Shown: piece after piece, positions 52,291 to 63,884 of the stretch
How the letters are laid out: each line of letters opens with the position of its first letter
Numbering within the stretch: position 1 is the stretch's first letter
Origin: Trichobilharzia regenti
Taxonomy: Eukaryota > Platyhelminthes > Trematoda > Strigeidida > Schistosomatidae
Reading direction: 5' to 3'
DNA length: 64,000 nt
Assembly (NCBI GenBank): GCA_944472135.2
Contig: OX235263.1
Coordinates: 2,835,517-2,899,516 of the forward strand
The notes under the pieces: generated by a model
The model's input: the letters and a program-made list of their open reading frames with translations, nothing else
Databases searched by the model: none
What the model was told of the DNA's origin: nothing
Made by a program: the position numbers and the translations under genes

Positions 52291-53448
52291 TCTCGATGAC
52301 TGTCAACAAATAATACTAAGGTTCAGAGCTTACTGTTGATTCCTTCCAACCACTCAAAATAATTCTATTTTATGTGGTACACAATATTAAATATTACTAA
52401 AAAGAAACTACTTGTGACAGCCTTGAATCAAAATAATAATATTGAAGTAGTGAGTAAGCTAATTCGTTCACATGATGCTTGCATAATAGAGGACACTGAA
52501 GTCACGTATAAAATATACTGGAATAGTTCTTTCATCTGACCACTATAGGTCATCGCATATCTTGTCAATTTCTAAGAAAGTGTTCCATATAGCTTAATAC
52601 CATTAAGAAGTTAAGACAATCAGATATCATTCCAGTTCTACTTTTACACTTTGTTAACTCTTGCATCTTTTACTGCTCCCCTTTAGTCTTTCCTCGGTTG
52701 CACAAAAAGGACTGTCATATTGAGGAAAAGGGTATTAAAGGCTGTCAGTAGGGCAAGTAGTGTACCACTTAGTCAGTTTGTTACTATTGTACTGTTTCCG
52801 ACAGATATTTGAACTCATGTGAGAAACAGTCTAAATCCATGCTGTTTGACACTCAACGCTCACTCTATTCTCAACTCTCCTCACACTTGAATCTCACCAG
52901 GTAGGACTAGAAGTCAGCATAAAAGATTATATGCAGGCTTGCACAGCCTTGTACAGAAACTTAACGATACTATATTTCGCCGGCGTTCAATGTAACCGAG
53001 ATAGTATTAAGCGTGAAAGTTATAACTGAATATGTTATTAGCAAAATAATGGGCTCTTTTATACTGCTCTATTCGTAATTTATGGTGAGACTATTTCAGT
53101 CAACTTCTAATTTTAGCTATTAACATTATTAGCATTACTTTACGTATTTTGTACATTTTTGACTTTATTGTCACTGGTGATACTAAAAACAGCAGCTATT
53201 ATCAATCCAGTAATACTACTTTTTATTTTTGTTTTGGGTGTTGTCAAGTATTTATTGTTTGTTTATTTATTTATTTGGACGCAGAAAATGAAACTTGGTG
53301 CAATATGGTACCAAGACAGATGTGCCACACAATAATAATAAAACAACATAGATCAAAAGAAAAAAATATATATGTAGAGAACGGATAAGGAACTTCATAT
53401 GGAAGGAAAACAGTCATGCTTAACGAGTTCAAACAGTATTCGTTAACT
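52291..53448. other. Intron sequence, unassigned
   Basis: AT-rich, with no supported feature. Confidence 0.4.
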
Positions 53449-54615
53449 ATCATCGGGAACGGACGGAAGAAGGAAATTGCAACACGTTCGCCATTGATGG
53501 CTGCGATTCTTGGCCATATCCGATAACGTTTCGAGCCATCGATTTGAGCTACCAGGGAGTCGTGACACACCAACCGATGCTAATCTAGCACAAATATATC
53601 CTTCATCCCACGATGCCACGTCATGGACTGACCACCTCTCCGCCTTTTCTATTCCGTCCCAGGGCTGGCTAGCGAACAGAGACCTGTACGTTAGCCTCTG
53701 GGATGACATTCACAGCACATGTCCAAGCCACCGGAGCCGTTGTTTCCAGATGACGACACTCAATGAATGGTGATCTCCGCTGTGTTCAAACACATGCCGC
53801 CGAACCTCAGAATTACTCACACGATGATGCCATCGAACGCAAGCAATCCTGTGGAGACAGCGGTGATCGAACACGCAGAGTCACCGCACATCCTCAGCCT
53901 ACTCGGAGAGGCCAGGTTTCACAGGCGTAGAGCAAAGCAGTCCGCATCAAAGCATTGTAAACCCGACCTTTGACAGCCAGGCTAACGTCGCGACGGCGCC
54001 AGAGGTGGCTCAAGTTGATGTATGCCGCCCTAGTTTTCATTATATGGTTGGAAATCTCATCCGTCACCCCTCCGCCAGCACTCACACAACTACCCAGATA
54101 CACAAACTTATTAACAAATTCAAGCGGTCCACCCGCAAGAGTGAGTGCAGATACAGGCTCCTGCCAATCTTGTAACAGCACTTAGACTTTGCACTTAGAC
54201 GGCGCAAAGTACATACCATACTTACAGACACTGATCGCCAACTGAATAAGTGCGATTTGGGCAGCCTGCATGCTATCGCACAGTAAGACGATATCGTCTG
54301 TATACTCGAGGTCGAAAAGTCTATCTCCAGGTAGCAGACCTACACCACCACCACCACCACCACCACGCACATTCTTCAGAGCTGACTCCAGAATGTCATT
54401 GATGGCAAAGTTAAAGAGAAATGGAGAGATTTGGCAACCCTGTCTAATCCCACTGTTTGGTGTTGGGAACAGTGATGATAGTTGGTTGTATGCCCTCACT
54501 CTACCTGACGAGGTGTTTCTGTATAGGGCTTTCAAGATGTTAACAAAATTCTCAGGTACACCTCTCTCTAACAGACAGTTCCAGACCACAGTTCTGTTGT
54601 CGTGTAAATTAGATG
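53449..54615 (-). pseudogene. RTE-C LINE 3' fragment
   Basis: On the minus strand there are RT blocks VRAYNQLSS, SGIRQGCQISPFLFNFAIND (motif B) and LFDLEYTDDIVLL (motif C, with Thr replacing the usual Ala of YADD), then FVYLGSCVS, LSHLWRRRDVSLAVKGRVYN and RWLETLSDMAKNR. This family is diverged from RTE-A and RTE-B. A (CCA)n run at ~54341-54366 encodes poly-Gly. Frame breaks near 54180 and 53890 are visible. Confidence 0.85.
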
Positions 54616-55042
54616 TAGTATTGTACCAAACGCTGAGAATTCCACACTGTATCACAAGTACTTCTTTTGGAATGAAGCAAATTATTATTATTAATATTAT
54701 TGAGACTGAAGGGTAGTGGCCTGAGATAAACATCACCTAGAATCCACGCTAACTATAATTATCGGAGAACAAGGTGACTGATAAAATATCATAGAGGGAA
54801 ATAGTTGGTTTCACTGTAGCTAGTCATGTAAAAAACTGCCACGCAATTTAGCAGCATACGCACATTCCGAAAGCCTGCCAACGTTTTTTAACTCACCAAT
54901 AACCTCTCCAGTCAACAAAATGGCTACATTAACACAGTCACCAAAGTTTTACACAAAACAGCATGAAATAACGAAAACACAAGAAGATAAAAAAGTCGTA
55001 GTTAAAAAATTTCCGTAAATTGAAAAAAGGTAAGATCCTCAC
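54616..55042. other. Intron sequence, unassigned
   Basis: No feature is seen besides the donor context of the exon ending at 55043. Confidence 0.4.
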
Positions 55043-55531
55043 ATTTAATACAGGACCGTCTGACATCAATTTCTCTGTTCTAGCTTTAACAAGTTCATTA
55101 AATTCTTGACGTTTTCGATTTGCCAATTCTTCAGATGATAGCAACTTTCTATTCCGAGTACCTGATGACTTTGTACTCCCTTTAACGCTACTTGAAGATT
55201 TAGGAGGTTTAGTTGACTGACCGGTAGATTGTTGCTGTTGCTGCTGTGAATTTGAACAGTTTTCAGGTTTTAGCACATCGTTTGTTGATGGTCCACTATT
55301 ACCTAATGAGAATCCTGATCCACTGGTGGAGGATGGAATAGTAGTGGAATTCGACACTTGAAAGTCATGTGGTATATTTATACCTCCAAAATTATTGAAC
55401 GTATTTGAGCCAGGATACAGTCCAGACTGTTGTAAAACAGGGTTGTTGTAATACGCTCTGTTCATGTTGGCAGATGATACGAATGTGTTCAACCCATTGC
55501 TATTTGCTGTTAAGTTAAGTGGATGACCCAT
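55043..55531 (-). CDS. Internal exon, copy B of a duplicated pair (unrecognised host gene)
   Basis: On the minus strand the acceptor TTTCCACATAG precedes ATGGGTCATCC and the exon ends ...TTAAAT|GTGAGG. Its 489 nt (163 codons) are phase 0 at both ends; the first ATG aligns with ATA in the other copy, so it is probably not a start codon. The protein is Ser/Asn/Gly-rich (QQSGLYPGSNTFNNFGG), has a poly-Gln run, a basic KPPKSSSS-type stretch and a conserved charged helix (SSEELANRKRQEFNELVKAR, then TEKLMSDGPVLN). The helix is the best conserved part between copies. I recognise no family. Confidence 0.72.
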
Positions 55532-55589
55532 CTATGTGGAAAGAAAAATGCAATCAAAAAGGTAATCATTGTCTTATTCGTCATACAGC

Positions 55590-56100
55590 GGTCACTGTAA
55601 TGTCTATTAAAGCTACATCGATTAGGAGAGATGGCTAGGACATTCTGTGTCACGCATGCCAAGGCATCGCCTCTCTAGACGACCAATGTTAGCTGACGTG
55701 TATGATCATGTTGGAAAAGAGCTACTGAAGGTCAAACCAAAACATGGAATCAGTCCATAAAATCTTTAACAGTTAATTTGAACCATTTAGAATAGTGTGG
55801 ACTGCTTGGTTGGAGCCCACAGAATATTAAGAACCGAGTACTTGAGAGTGTTGGTAATATGCCTCGAAATTGTTGTTAATGGCTGGTGCAGATGCACACA
55901 CTCTCTGTGATCTGTCATATACAAAATATCCTATTGTTTTTCTACGTTATCATTCTTTCTCTTTCACATTTCTGTTTATTATCGATCTTTGGAATATATT
56001 TTGTTTTTTGTCTTCGATTGTATGCTAACTGGAGTGTAGCAACTCGAATTGTTTCATCTTTGTGAAAGTTCTTTGTTGAAATTAGTCCGCCAGTCAGTCA
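55590..56100 (+). pseudogene. RTE-A LINE 3' relic
   Basis: This corresponds to the region from AAGCTACATCGATTAGGAGA through GCATGCCAAGGCATCGCC to a GCCAGTCAGTCAATT tail, as in the RTE-A ends elsewhere. It is old and frameshifted. Confidence 0.75.
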
Positions 56101-56158
56101 ATTAAACATATTAGAAAAAGCAACAAATCGAACGAAGAAATATATATTCTATGGATGT

Positions 56159-56365
56159 AGTCTTGGCGACCCATCAGGACAATGCCAGAACCTTTGTCGG
56201 GGCGTGTCACAACCAAGTCTTTGTTCTTTAGAATCTCACGTAGTTGCTTTCTGTGCTCTGCTGAAATCAATCTTCTGACGTTTGACTTCGTGTTGATGTA
56301 CTGATGACAGCTATTTAATACTGTAGACTTGAATTGTTCATATGATTTGTTGAACGCTGCAATTG
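56159..56365 (-). mobile_element. Inverted Penelope segment
   Basis: This is the reverse complement of about 57097-57236 of the adjacent element. It then continues further into the RT start (KDLVVTRPDKGSGIVLMGRQ), a part missing from the plus-strand copy. It lies head-to-head with the main element. Confidence 0.85.
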
Positions 56366-57274
56366 TATCAATTATGTCACCCCCTATTACTCAATAGACC
56401 ACTATACATTTTTCTAAGTATAAATACGACTGTACAGCCTCTGAAGATGATTTCGTCGATAAAGAAAATTTTCTTCACTGAATCCGTCTTTTATTTTCTT
56501 CATGACTCAGTGGGTATTTTCCGTGATTTGAAGCAGGGCAAGAACCTTGTGAAAGTGAAGGAACTTGATATGTTTCTTAAGTTTTCTGTCAAACTTGCCA
56601 TAGCGAATACGAGAATCAGTTTTCTGAAGAGCTGTATTGATAAGAAAGAATATCCCAAGCACTTCTGGAAATGTCTTCGTCACAATCATATTCACCTAAA
56701 CCATCGCTCTTTGAAACGTCATACATTGAACGTCATCGACGAAATAAAATCTCGACTACCGGAGATAGAAAGAAATATTTCACTAAGAACACATGCTCTA
56801 TATAAGCTGACAGAAGACAAGCAGAGAAGTTTCATGGACTACATAGAGTCAGTTTCAAGAAGACGCTGTGAAGATGTAAACCTGAAACTCGCGAATAACC
56901 TCAAAGCCACCGACACTTACTCACGTTTTCCTGCTACACCAGAAAAATACGTCAACTACTCTAGTATATCATTGACTCCTGTCCAATTGCAAGCCTTGTC
57001 GTCGGGTCCAATATTCTGTGATATTTCAACAAATTCGAGTTATCTGGATATCAAAGTCCAGTTTGAAGCACTGATCCAACAGACAAATGACCTTTCTGCA
57101 GCGTCCAACAAATCATATGAACAATTTAAGTCTACAGTATTAAATAGCTGCCATCAGTACATCAACACGAAATCAAACGTCAGAAGATTGATTTCAGCAG
57201 AGCACAGAAAGCAACTACGTGAGATTCTAAATATATATTCCCCTTTTATGAAAAAAGAAAGACCAGATTTGTAG
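56363..57274 (+). pseudogene. Penelope N-terminal region
   Basis: The open frame of ~300 codons is rich in Lys, Leu and Ile and is mostly helical by pattern, as is the region ahead of RT in Penelope proteins (the block around RRLISAEHRKQLREIL precedes RT). There is no ATG at its left edge; MISSIKKIF near 56447 is a possible start. The frame runs out shortly after the ILN at which the inverted copy continues into RT. Confidence 0.78.
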
Positions 57275-57599
57275 CATAAAATAATATCACCATTCTATTT
57301 CACAGGTTATCATCAGCTGCACACACCTGACTAAAATAACAACGGTTATAAGTAATGACGATAAAATACTTCACAATATTTGAATGGTAATAGAGAAAAT
57401 GTTATAAGATGAACGCATCCGGTGTGTAAGCATTACAATGTTTGATTTAAGTTATCATCAATTTATATACACTTTGCGAATATCTGCTTCCTTTTAGATA
57501 TAAGTTTCTTGGGATGTGCTTTGAATACCGGGTAAAAAAAACCTTCTTTCTGTCCTTCCAATGTACTTGATCTCGCGAGTGGACGTTAACTTATAAACG

Positions 57600-58245
57600 C
57601 ATTTGGACGTGAACCCCTTAGAACCTACTCTGTCCGATATCTTCATGGGTTATCTTTAGCAGACGAGATGTCAATGAAATAACCTACTATCGCCGATATG
57701 CCGATGATACGTTTATTGTTTAAAAACGACACGAGTCAGGCGTCTGTATTATTTGACCGTCTTAATGAGATCTCATGGAAAATTCCCATTGTAACATATA
57801 GAAAATCAAAACAAGTGATTCAGCGAAGAGACTCTTTTCAACGAATTTATCATCAAGCTGTACAGTCGTATATGTATGCTTTTTTTAAGAAGTTATATCC
57901 GGTGAGGGAATTGAATCTTAGGTGTGAACGCATAAAATAATAATAATATGAAGTGCAATTAAAACTAAAATGTTTGTGATTATAATCGTAGTTAAATGTC
58001 AGGTGGTCAGCTGAAGCCTATAATCCAAAGCTTTCAAATGTATAAAAGGTATGTAGATGACACCTTTATTATTTGTAATAGTGATTGTAACTTGAATAAT
58101 ATATTAAATGTATTTAATGATTGCCATCCAGCGATAAAATTTACACTCGAAATGGAGAACGAGTCTAGCATTCATTTCCTCGACGTGAACTTATCAAGAA
58201 AGACCGATGCAACTTTGAAGAGATCGATTTATAGTAAGTTGTAAT
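57600..58245 (+). pseudogene. Penelope reverse transcriptase remnants
   Basis: Around 57605-57655 the sequence reads EPLEPTLSDIFMGYL, equivalent to the Penelope GSPLGPTLADIFM block. From 57996 a clean frame has MYKRYVDDTFIIC (catalytic RYVDD) and IHFLDVNLSRK. The stretch between them (57698-57940) is open but out of order with the RT. Confidence 0.8.
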
Positions 58246-58395
58246 AGAATGGTCAACTGACAAATTTCTACAGCTGGGTACCTATTGGTCGAAAACGAAA
58301 CCTGGTCCGGTCGCTTGCCATTCGTATTCGGTGCATATGTAGCACTGATACTGTGGAAGATGAGTTATACATTTTGAGGAAAATCCTAATGGAAA

Positions 58396-59266
58396 ATGGA
58401 TTTCCACCACGTTTTATCGATAGGAAAATACATTCAAAGCCTACAAAAACGCGACTTAACCGTACCCAAGAAAATAGATACTTTACATGAGCTTGGAATT
58501 CAGAGAAGACTTAGCTTCCGATATCATGAAACGAAGGATAACACAGTCCCTGAAAAGAACATTCCCTGCTGCATCCCTGAGAATAGCCTTTACTAGTCGA
58601 CCATTACTGTTCAATAACCTGAAGGACAAGATCCCGCTGTTGACCAACTCTATGTGTGTTTATCAATTCACCTGCTCCTGTGGAGCTAGGTATATCGGTC
58701 GTTCGACTCGAGTTTTTTCCAAGAGGGTGCAACAGCACTATCCTGCATGGTTACGAAGAGGTGGAAGTGGGGCAATAAGAAGCGCGATCATTGAACATCT
58801 GGTTGATAATGATCACCCTATCTTTCTACAGCCTCCACCTTTAAAGTCATCTACAAGGCAAAGAGTAATTTACCCAAATCCCTACGTACCTAACTCATCT
58901 GTATTGCTGAAGCTTTGGCTATCGAAACAGAAAAGCCAGATCTCTGTGTACAGAAAAAGTTCGTTCAACCCCTTCAACTTTCATAGTCTTAATCCCTCTA
59001 TGCTAAAGTATGGTAATCCCAAATCATATTTTAGCTCTACCAATTTTTCATTTTTTCATTTTGTCTATTCAATTTGTATACTCTTCCTTATTACGTCACT
59101 TGTTACTGTTATTATTATTATTCTCACTTCGAACTGTCCCCAGTATTATTTTCCTTGTTCCGCTTGTCCTTCTAAATCAATTCTTTTGTACAACGATGAA
59201 TTCTATGCTATTAAATTTCATACAATATTACGTAATGTTTTTTGTTTTATTCGATTTGTCTACTAA
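58396..59266 (+). pseudogene. Penelope GIY-YIG endonuclease region
   Basis: In the frame from 58487, CVYQFTCSCGARYIGRSTRV supplies the GIY-YIG-like core (YQF...RYIGRS), followed by FSKRVQQHYPAW and AIIEHLVDNDHPI. This nuclease distinguishes Penelope elements from LINEs. A Cys pair (CSCG) just ahead of YIG is kept, as in animal Penelope elements. The frame is offset from the RT remnant upstream. Confidence 0.85.
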
Positions 59267-59404
59267 TCCTATAATTGCACATCCTTTTTCAAGTTCTATC
59301 GATCCTATGAATTATTCTATGTATGACATTAATTTGCTTTGCCACTTAACATTTACCTATGATTATAATCACAAGTATTTTAGTTTTAATTGCATTTCAT
59401 GTCT

Positions 59405-60605
59405 GTCTGTCTGTTTTCGACATAGAACTTTGCACAAATGTGCGGAAGTTCAAGTCGTCACACTCCGTGTAGCACGCGAAGCAAGAGAAGAAAGTATAAG
59501 AAAAGCATAATAGAAACAGTGAACAGAGGTGTGAGACAAAGGAGTAATAACGAAGAACAAAACAGTTTCATTGGAGATCATAAGTCACAAGGAGTGGATG
59601 CATCTGCGCCACTGAGAACGATTTTCAGCCATGTCACCAATTGTTTCCAACCATAGATTTTTACCGTCCCGAGGACCCCAGCCTGGAAGTCGACACCTTC
59701 CTACGTGGCTTAGACCAACTGTTGTGGATTTCATTGACTGGTGCCAAGTTTTTGTTTGACCGCCGCTAGCTTTTTTCCAGCCTGACCCTATATCCGCTAA
59801 CATTGCTTGTCGAGGGAGGCGATGGCTTGGCATACGCAACACATGTCCTAACCATCTCAGTCTTTGTAGCTTCAAGACTTTATCGATTGATTTCCCCTGT
59901 TTACCTAGAACTCTACACCTAACCTCAATGTTGCTCACCTTATTATGCCACTTTACACGGGAAATAGAGCGCAGGCACCTATGATCAAAGACAGCCAGCT
60001 GGTCTTTTCATGTCTTCCACTCTCAGTGGCCAGGTCTCACTCACAGCCATAAAGGAGGATGGAGCGGACTGATGAGCAGTACACCCGCCCTTTGGTCGAT
60101 AGTCGAACATCTCGTCTACGCCAGAGTCGGCGTAAACTGGCAAATGCGAAACGAGCCCCCTGTATTTGTGCTGAGATTTCGTCAGAGATCAACCCGTTGG
60201 CACTGGCTGATGGTACTTCCCAAATAAGTGAAGCGGTCAACGTGCTCTACCACTTCACTTCCTATTTTTAAACTAGGCGTCGATGTAGTCCAGTCCTGTA
60301 ACATCATCTTGCATTTGGTAGGAGCGAATCGCATGCCAAACATTCGTAGATTGCGGCTCAAGGTGTTCAGAAGACTGCATTTCGTCAGCGTCTTCGCCTA
60401 GAAGGACTATATCGTCTGCATATTCTAAGTCAACGAGATTATTCCCTGGTAGCAAGTCAATCCCTGAATCGCTGAAGTCACTTAGGGTTAAGTCCATTAA
60501 CACATCTATGATGAAGTTGAATAGAAAAGGGGATGATGGGCATCCTTGACGGACACCACTGGTCGTCACCAGTTCAGATGACAGCTCGCCGTAAGCCTTT
60601 AGAGT
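59405..60605 (-). pseudogene. Inverted RTE-A copy, near-identical to 44345-45550
   Basis: On the minus strand it runs from KAYGELSSELVTTSGVRQGCP through LEYADDIVLLGEDADEMQ to the C-terminal domain and tail. It shares with the copy at 43485-45560 the same two-base loss after ATGCAG and the same downstream frame, with only scattered differences. Its 5' edge at ~60605 joins an unrelated ~90-bp stretch (60606-60690). Confidence 0.88.
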
Positions 60606-60872
60606 TGTGATCACCGCAAGGTAGGTCCGGAGGTACAATTCTCCGGGTCGACGTTTTCTGACCCCAGTGCGGACAGGTAGCATGGATGTCTAATCTTTCT
60701 GGAGAAAAATCCTATTGTTAAAGAAATGATCTCCCTAGTCAATAAAAACAACTAAAATAATACAGTAATCAAAATTTCAAATAAAACTGTATGAAATACA
60801 AAAATAATACGACTATAAAAAAGGATTAAATGAAGGAACTTTAGCACATTCGAAAAAAATTCACATTCTCAC

Positions 60873-61337
60873 ATTTAGCACAGGACCGTCTGACATCAAT
60901 TTCTCTGTCCTAGCTTTAACAAGTTCGCTGAATTCTTGATGTTTTCGATTCGCCAACTCTTCAGATGATAACGACTTTCTATTCCGAATACCTGGTGACT
61001 TTGTACTCCCTTTATTATTGCCTGAAGATTTAGGAGGCTTAGTTGACTGACCAGCGGGTTGTTGCTGTTGTGAATTCGAACAGTTTTCGGATTTCTGTAC
61101 ATAACTTGATGGCCCACTACTACCTAATGAGAATCCTGATCCACTGGAGGAAGACGGAATAGATGGAACAGTAGAATTTGACAATGGGAAATCATGTGGT
61201 ATATTCATACCTCCAAAGTTATTGAAAGTACTTGAACCGGGATACAGTCCAGACTGTTGTAAAGCGAATCTAGCATAATAAGCTCTACTCGCATCGGAAG
61301 GAGATAGGTAAGCATTTGAGCCAAGTGTATGACCTAT
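60873..61337 (-). CDS. Internal exon, copy A of a duplicated pair (unrecognised host gene)
   Basis: On the minus strand the acceptor TTTTTACTTACAG precedes ATAGGTCATAC, and the donor is CTAAAT|GTGAGA. Its 465 nt (155 codons) are phase 0 at both ends. The protein aligns along its whole length with copy B: QQSGLYPGSSTFNNFGG, SSSSGSGFSLGSSGPSS, a shorter Gln run, KPPKSS, SSEELANRKHQEFSELVKAR and DGPVLN. Several small in-frame indels and many silent-looking changes separate the copies, which suggests selection on both. Upstream exons would lie right of 61337, possibly beyond the window. Confidence 0.75.
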
Positions 61338-61584
61338 CTGTAAGTAAAAAGAAATACGAAACATGCAATTATGCAAGCGAAAAATAATCACAAGTTTATC
61401 TTCTAACAGTCATCACTTCATTAACAACAAGTTTTATTCAGAGTGGAATTTTTAGCACTCTACATGATTCCAGCAAACAATGTATCTCCTCTTATAAATA
61501 AATAAATTAGTAGAAAATAACAGAACCGAGAAAATTGAACTTAACTAAGGTAAAATATATGTAACAATAATGCTAGTAATATTA
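61338..61584. other. Intron sequence, unassigned
   Basis: AT-rich, with no feature seen. Confidence 0.4.
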
Positions 61585-62940
61585 TTATTATATCTTTTAA
61601 TTCCTAGAGGAACATAGAGTTTCAGCCGCGCGTCTCCATTGCGTTCGGTTCTCTGCTAGAGTTCTCACCTGGCTCCAAATCTGCCCGCATGCTTTCATCT
61701 CCTCTTCACATGACCTCCTCCAAGTCACTCTTGCACGACCAACTCGACACTTCCCTTTCGGGTTCCACTCGAGCAATGGCTTGTCTAGTGATGTCACTTG
61801 ATGGTTTCCTCAGAGCATGACCAGCTAATCCATCTCCATTTCTTCCTGCTTATTTGCTGCACAATCGGTTCCTGGCTGGTTGGTTCGCTGACTGCCAGAC
61901 ATCCCTGTTGGTGATCCTTTCTGACCGGTCATCCGACCTTGAGTATCGAGAGAAGACAACTGTTAATGAAGGCCTGTAGTTTGTTTGAGATGCTCTTTAT
62001 GACGCACCAAGTCTGATCCGTACAGTGAGTAGCACTGACTGACTTCACATTGGAGTTGAAAATCCGGATCTTATTTTTGATGGTGAGTGATGCTGACCTC
62101 CACACAGACTTGAGAGTAATGAAGGCTTACCTTGCTTTTACGATTCTGGCTTTAATATCCTTGTCAGTTCCGCTGGCCTGTAGTTGAAACGAAGCTTCTC
62201 AGGTAAGTGGGCAGGTGAAGGAGGTTGTTTCTTTCAGGTTCCTCCCATTTATGATGGCTGATTGTTGTCTGTTGTTGTTGTTGCTGTTTGTGTTGACCAG
62301 GAATCTTCATCACCTCTGTTTTATCTATGTTCACTTGAAGTCCCATCTTTGATGCTTCTTCTGCCAGCTTGTTGCTTTTCACTTGCATATCTTCCAGTCT
62401 GTGGGAAATAGAACACAAGTCCAGATCCTGCGAGTTTTTGTGTGGGTTCATTTTACGCCTGTTGCCTCATTGCCCGCTGTCTGTTGCATTATCCAATCTA
62501 CTGCAGTCAGGAAGATCATTGGCGATATTAGGCAGCCAGCCTGCCTTGCCTCACTCCCGTCCTCACTTCGAAGGCTTCCGTAAGTTTCCCGTTTTGGATT
62601 ACTTGACATGCAGCATTGTCGTAAAACTGTTGGATGAAATGTATAATTGTCGATGGGACCCGGTAGTAGCGAAGTAGTTTCCAAATGACCTCCCGATCGA
62701 CGCTGCGCTATCGAAGGCCTTTTCAAAGTCGATGAAGTTGAGTGGGGTGGAGAGGTGACTGCCATTCCAACCTTTTTTCAATGATGATCCGTAGAGTGGC
62801 GATTTGATCAATACATGACTTGTTTCTCCTGAATCCAGCTTGTTTCGGTCGAAGTTTTTCATCCAAGTTGGCTTGTTTGATTCTCTCCAGGATGATACGG
62901 CTTTGTATTTTTCTTGGGATGGACAGGAGCATAATTACGC
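61585..62940 (-). pseudogene. RTE-B LINE copy (inverted, 5'-truncated)
   Basis: On the minus strand RT blocks are IPRKIQSRIILERIK, KQAGFRRNKSCIDQIATLRIII, FIDFEKAFDSAA, then SPMIFLTAVDWIMQQT, MGLQVNIDKTEVMKIPGQ and the C-terminal region, with the 3' tail at 61585-61620. Multiple frameshifts lie near 62720, 62600 and 62200, and a (CAACAA)n-type Gln run lies at ~62268-62292. It is the longest RTE-B copy in the window. Confidence 0.87.
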
Positions 62941-63008
62941 AACAACTAAGGTAGAATATATGTAATAATAATGGTAGTAATAAGTTTCCGTTTATTTACA
63001 GATTATAT

Positions 63009-63231
63009 TTCATGTTATATTCCTTTGAGTTCCAAGTGGAACATAAGGCTTCAAACTTGAGTTTATAAGTTTCAGTAGCAATTGTATTTTTTGATGGGGT
63101 GAAGTTGTCACAGCTTCGCGCCCAACCACCTCCTCTATTTACCGGGTTTCGGAGTGCGCCAACCGGGGATCGAACTCCCAAACACATGACACGTGGCTGG
63201 TGAGTATTCTACCGCCGAACCAACGGCGGAC
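63009..63231 (-). mobile_element. tRNA-derived SINE, subfamily II, TSD ATTTACAGATTATA
   Basis: The minus-strand tRNA-like head carries GGTTCGGCGGTAGAATACTC and GGAGTTCGATCCCC. The body ends with AAGCCTTATGTTCCACTTGG. A perfect 14-bp target duplication lies at 62995-63008 and 63232-63245. Confidence 0.93.
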
Positions 63232-63245
63232 ATTTACAGATTATA

Positions 63246-63420
63246 AAGTAGGTGTATGAGTTCTTTTCCGACATTTACCGTCTCACACAACACCCATGCT
63301 AAATATAGTGTGCTGGAACTTTGATACTTAACCGTACGAGCATAAATTCTTATGAAATTATCCTGCTTTTTAGACGAAGACATACAAGGAGAAAGTGGTG
63401 AATACAGAGAATATTTAGTA
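63246..63420 (+). repeat. Unclassified dispersed repeat, second copy
   Basis: Related to 33060-33221 in the same orientation, with a shared CATAAATTCTTATGAA core. Beyond it (63421-63880) nothing is recognised. Confidence 0.5.
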
Positions 63421-63884
63421 TCCGACAGATTGACTATTCATGTCAGAACAATTTAATGCAGAAACACAACCATCATTTTTATTTTTTTATTTATCAGAAG
63501 CATTATCTTAACTCACTTCAACATCATTATCATTATTGTTATTATAACTATTACTACTGATATTACTCTCTTTGCATTTCTTGTCATATTCTCTAATGAC
63601 TAATTATTTATCTATGGGATGCAATTTATCTCAATTTTGATCTCTTATACTTCCTCTCTCCTTATCTATTTAAACATGACCTGGAAAACATTCGCACCTG
63701 TCTTTCTGCATGATTAATTCAATTGCAGTTTATTTGCTTATCAGTCTTATGTCTCCCAATGTAATTTCAAAAGTATATATATCCCTGCATGCATATAGAG
63801 TATTCAGCTGAGGAAGAGTTCTACCGAAATTTGATGAATCCATTAAATCCTGCTTTATTAACCTGCTTTGTTGCTTGTTTTAGA

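Larger units (their letters stand above)
56366..59290 (+). mobile_element. Penelope-like element with GIY-YIG endonuclease (rearranged)
   Basis: The N-terminal domain, degraded RT core, RT catalytic box and GIY-YIG domain are in the expected Penelope order, followed by a 3' AT-rich tail. The RT fingers between residues equivalent to 57240 and 57600 are lost or scrambled. It resembles the Cercyon-type Penelope elements reported from schistosomes. Confidence 0.87.

Noticed and set aside
19142..63231. Eight tRNA-like sequences with A and B boxes
   Set aside because: They carry SINE bodies and tails, lack proper cloverleaf acceptor closure, and several have target-site duplications. I annotate them as SINEs, not tRNA genes.
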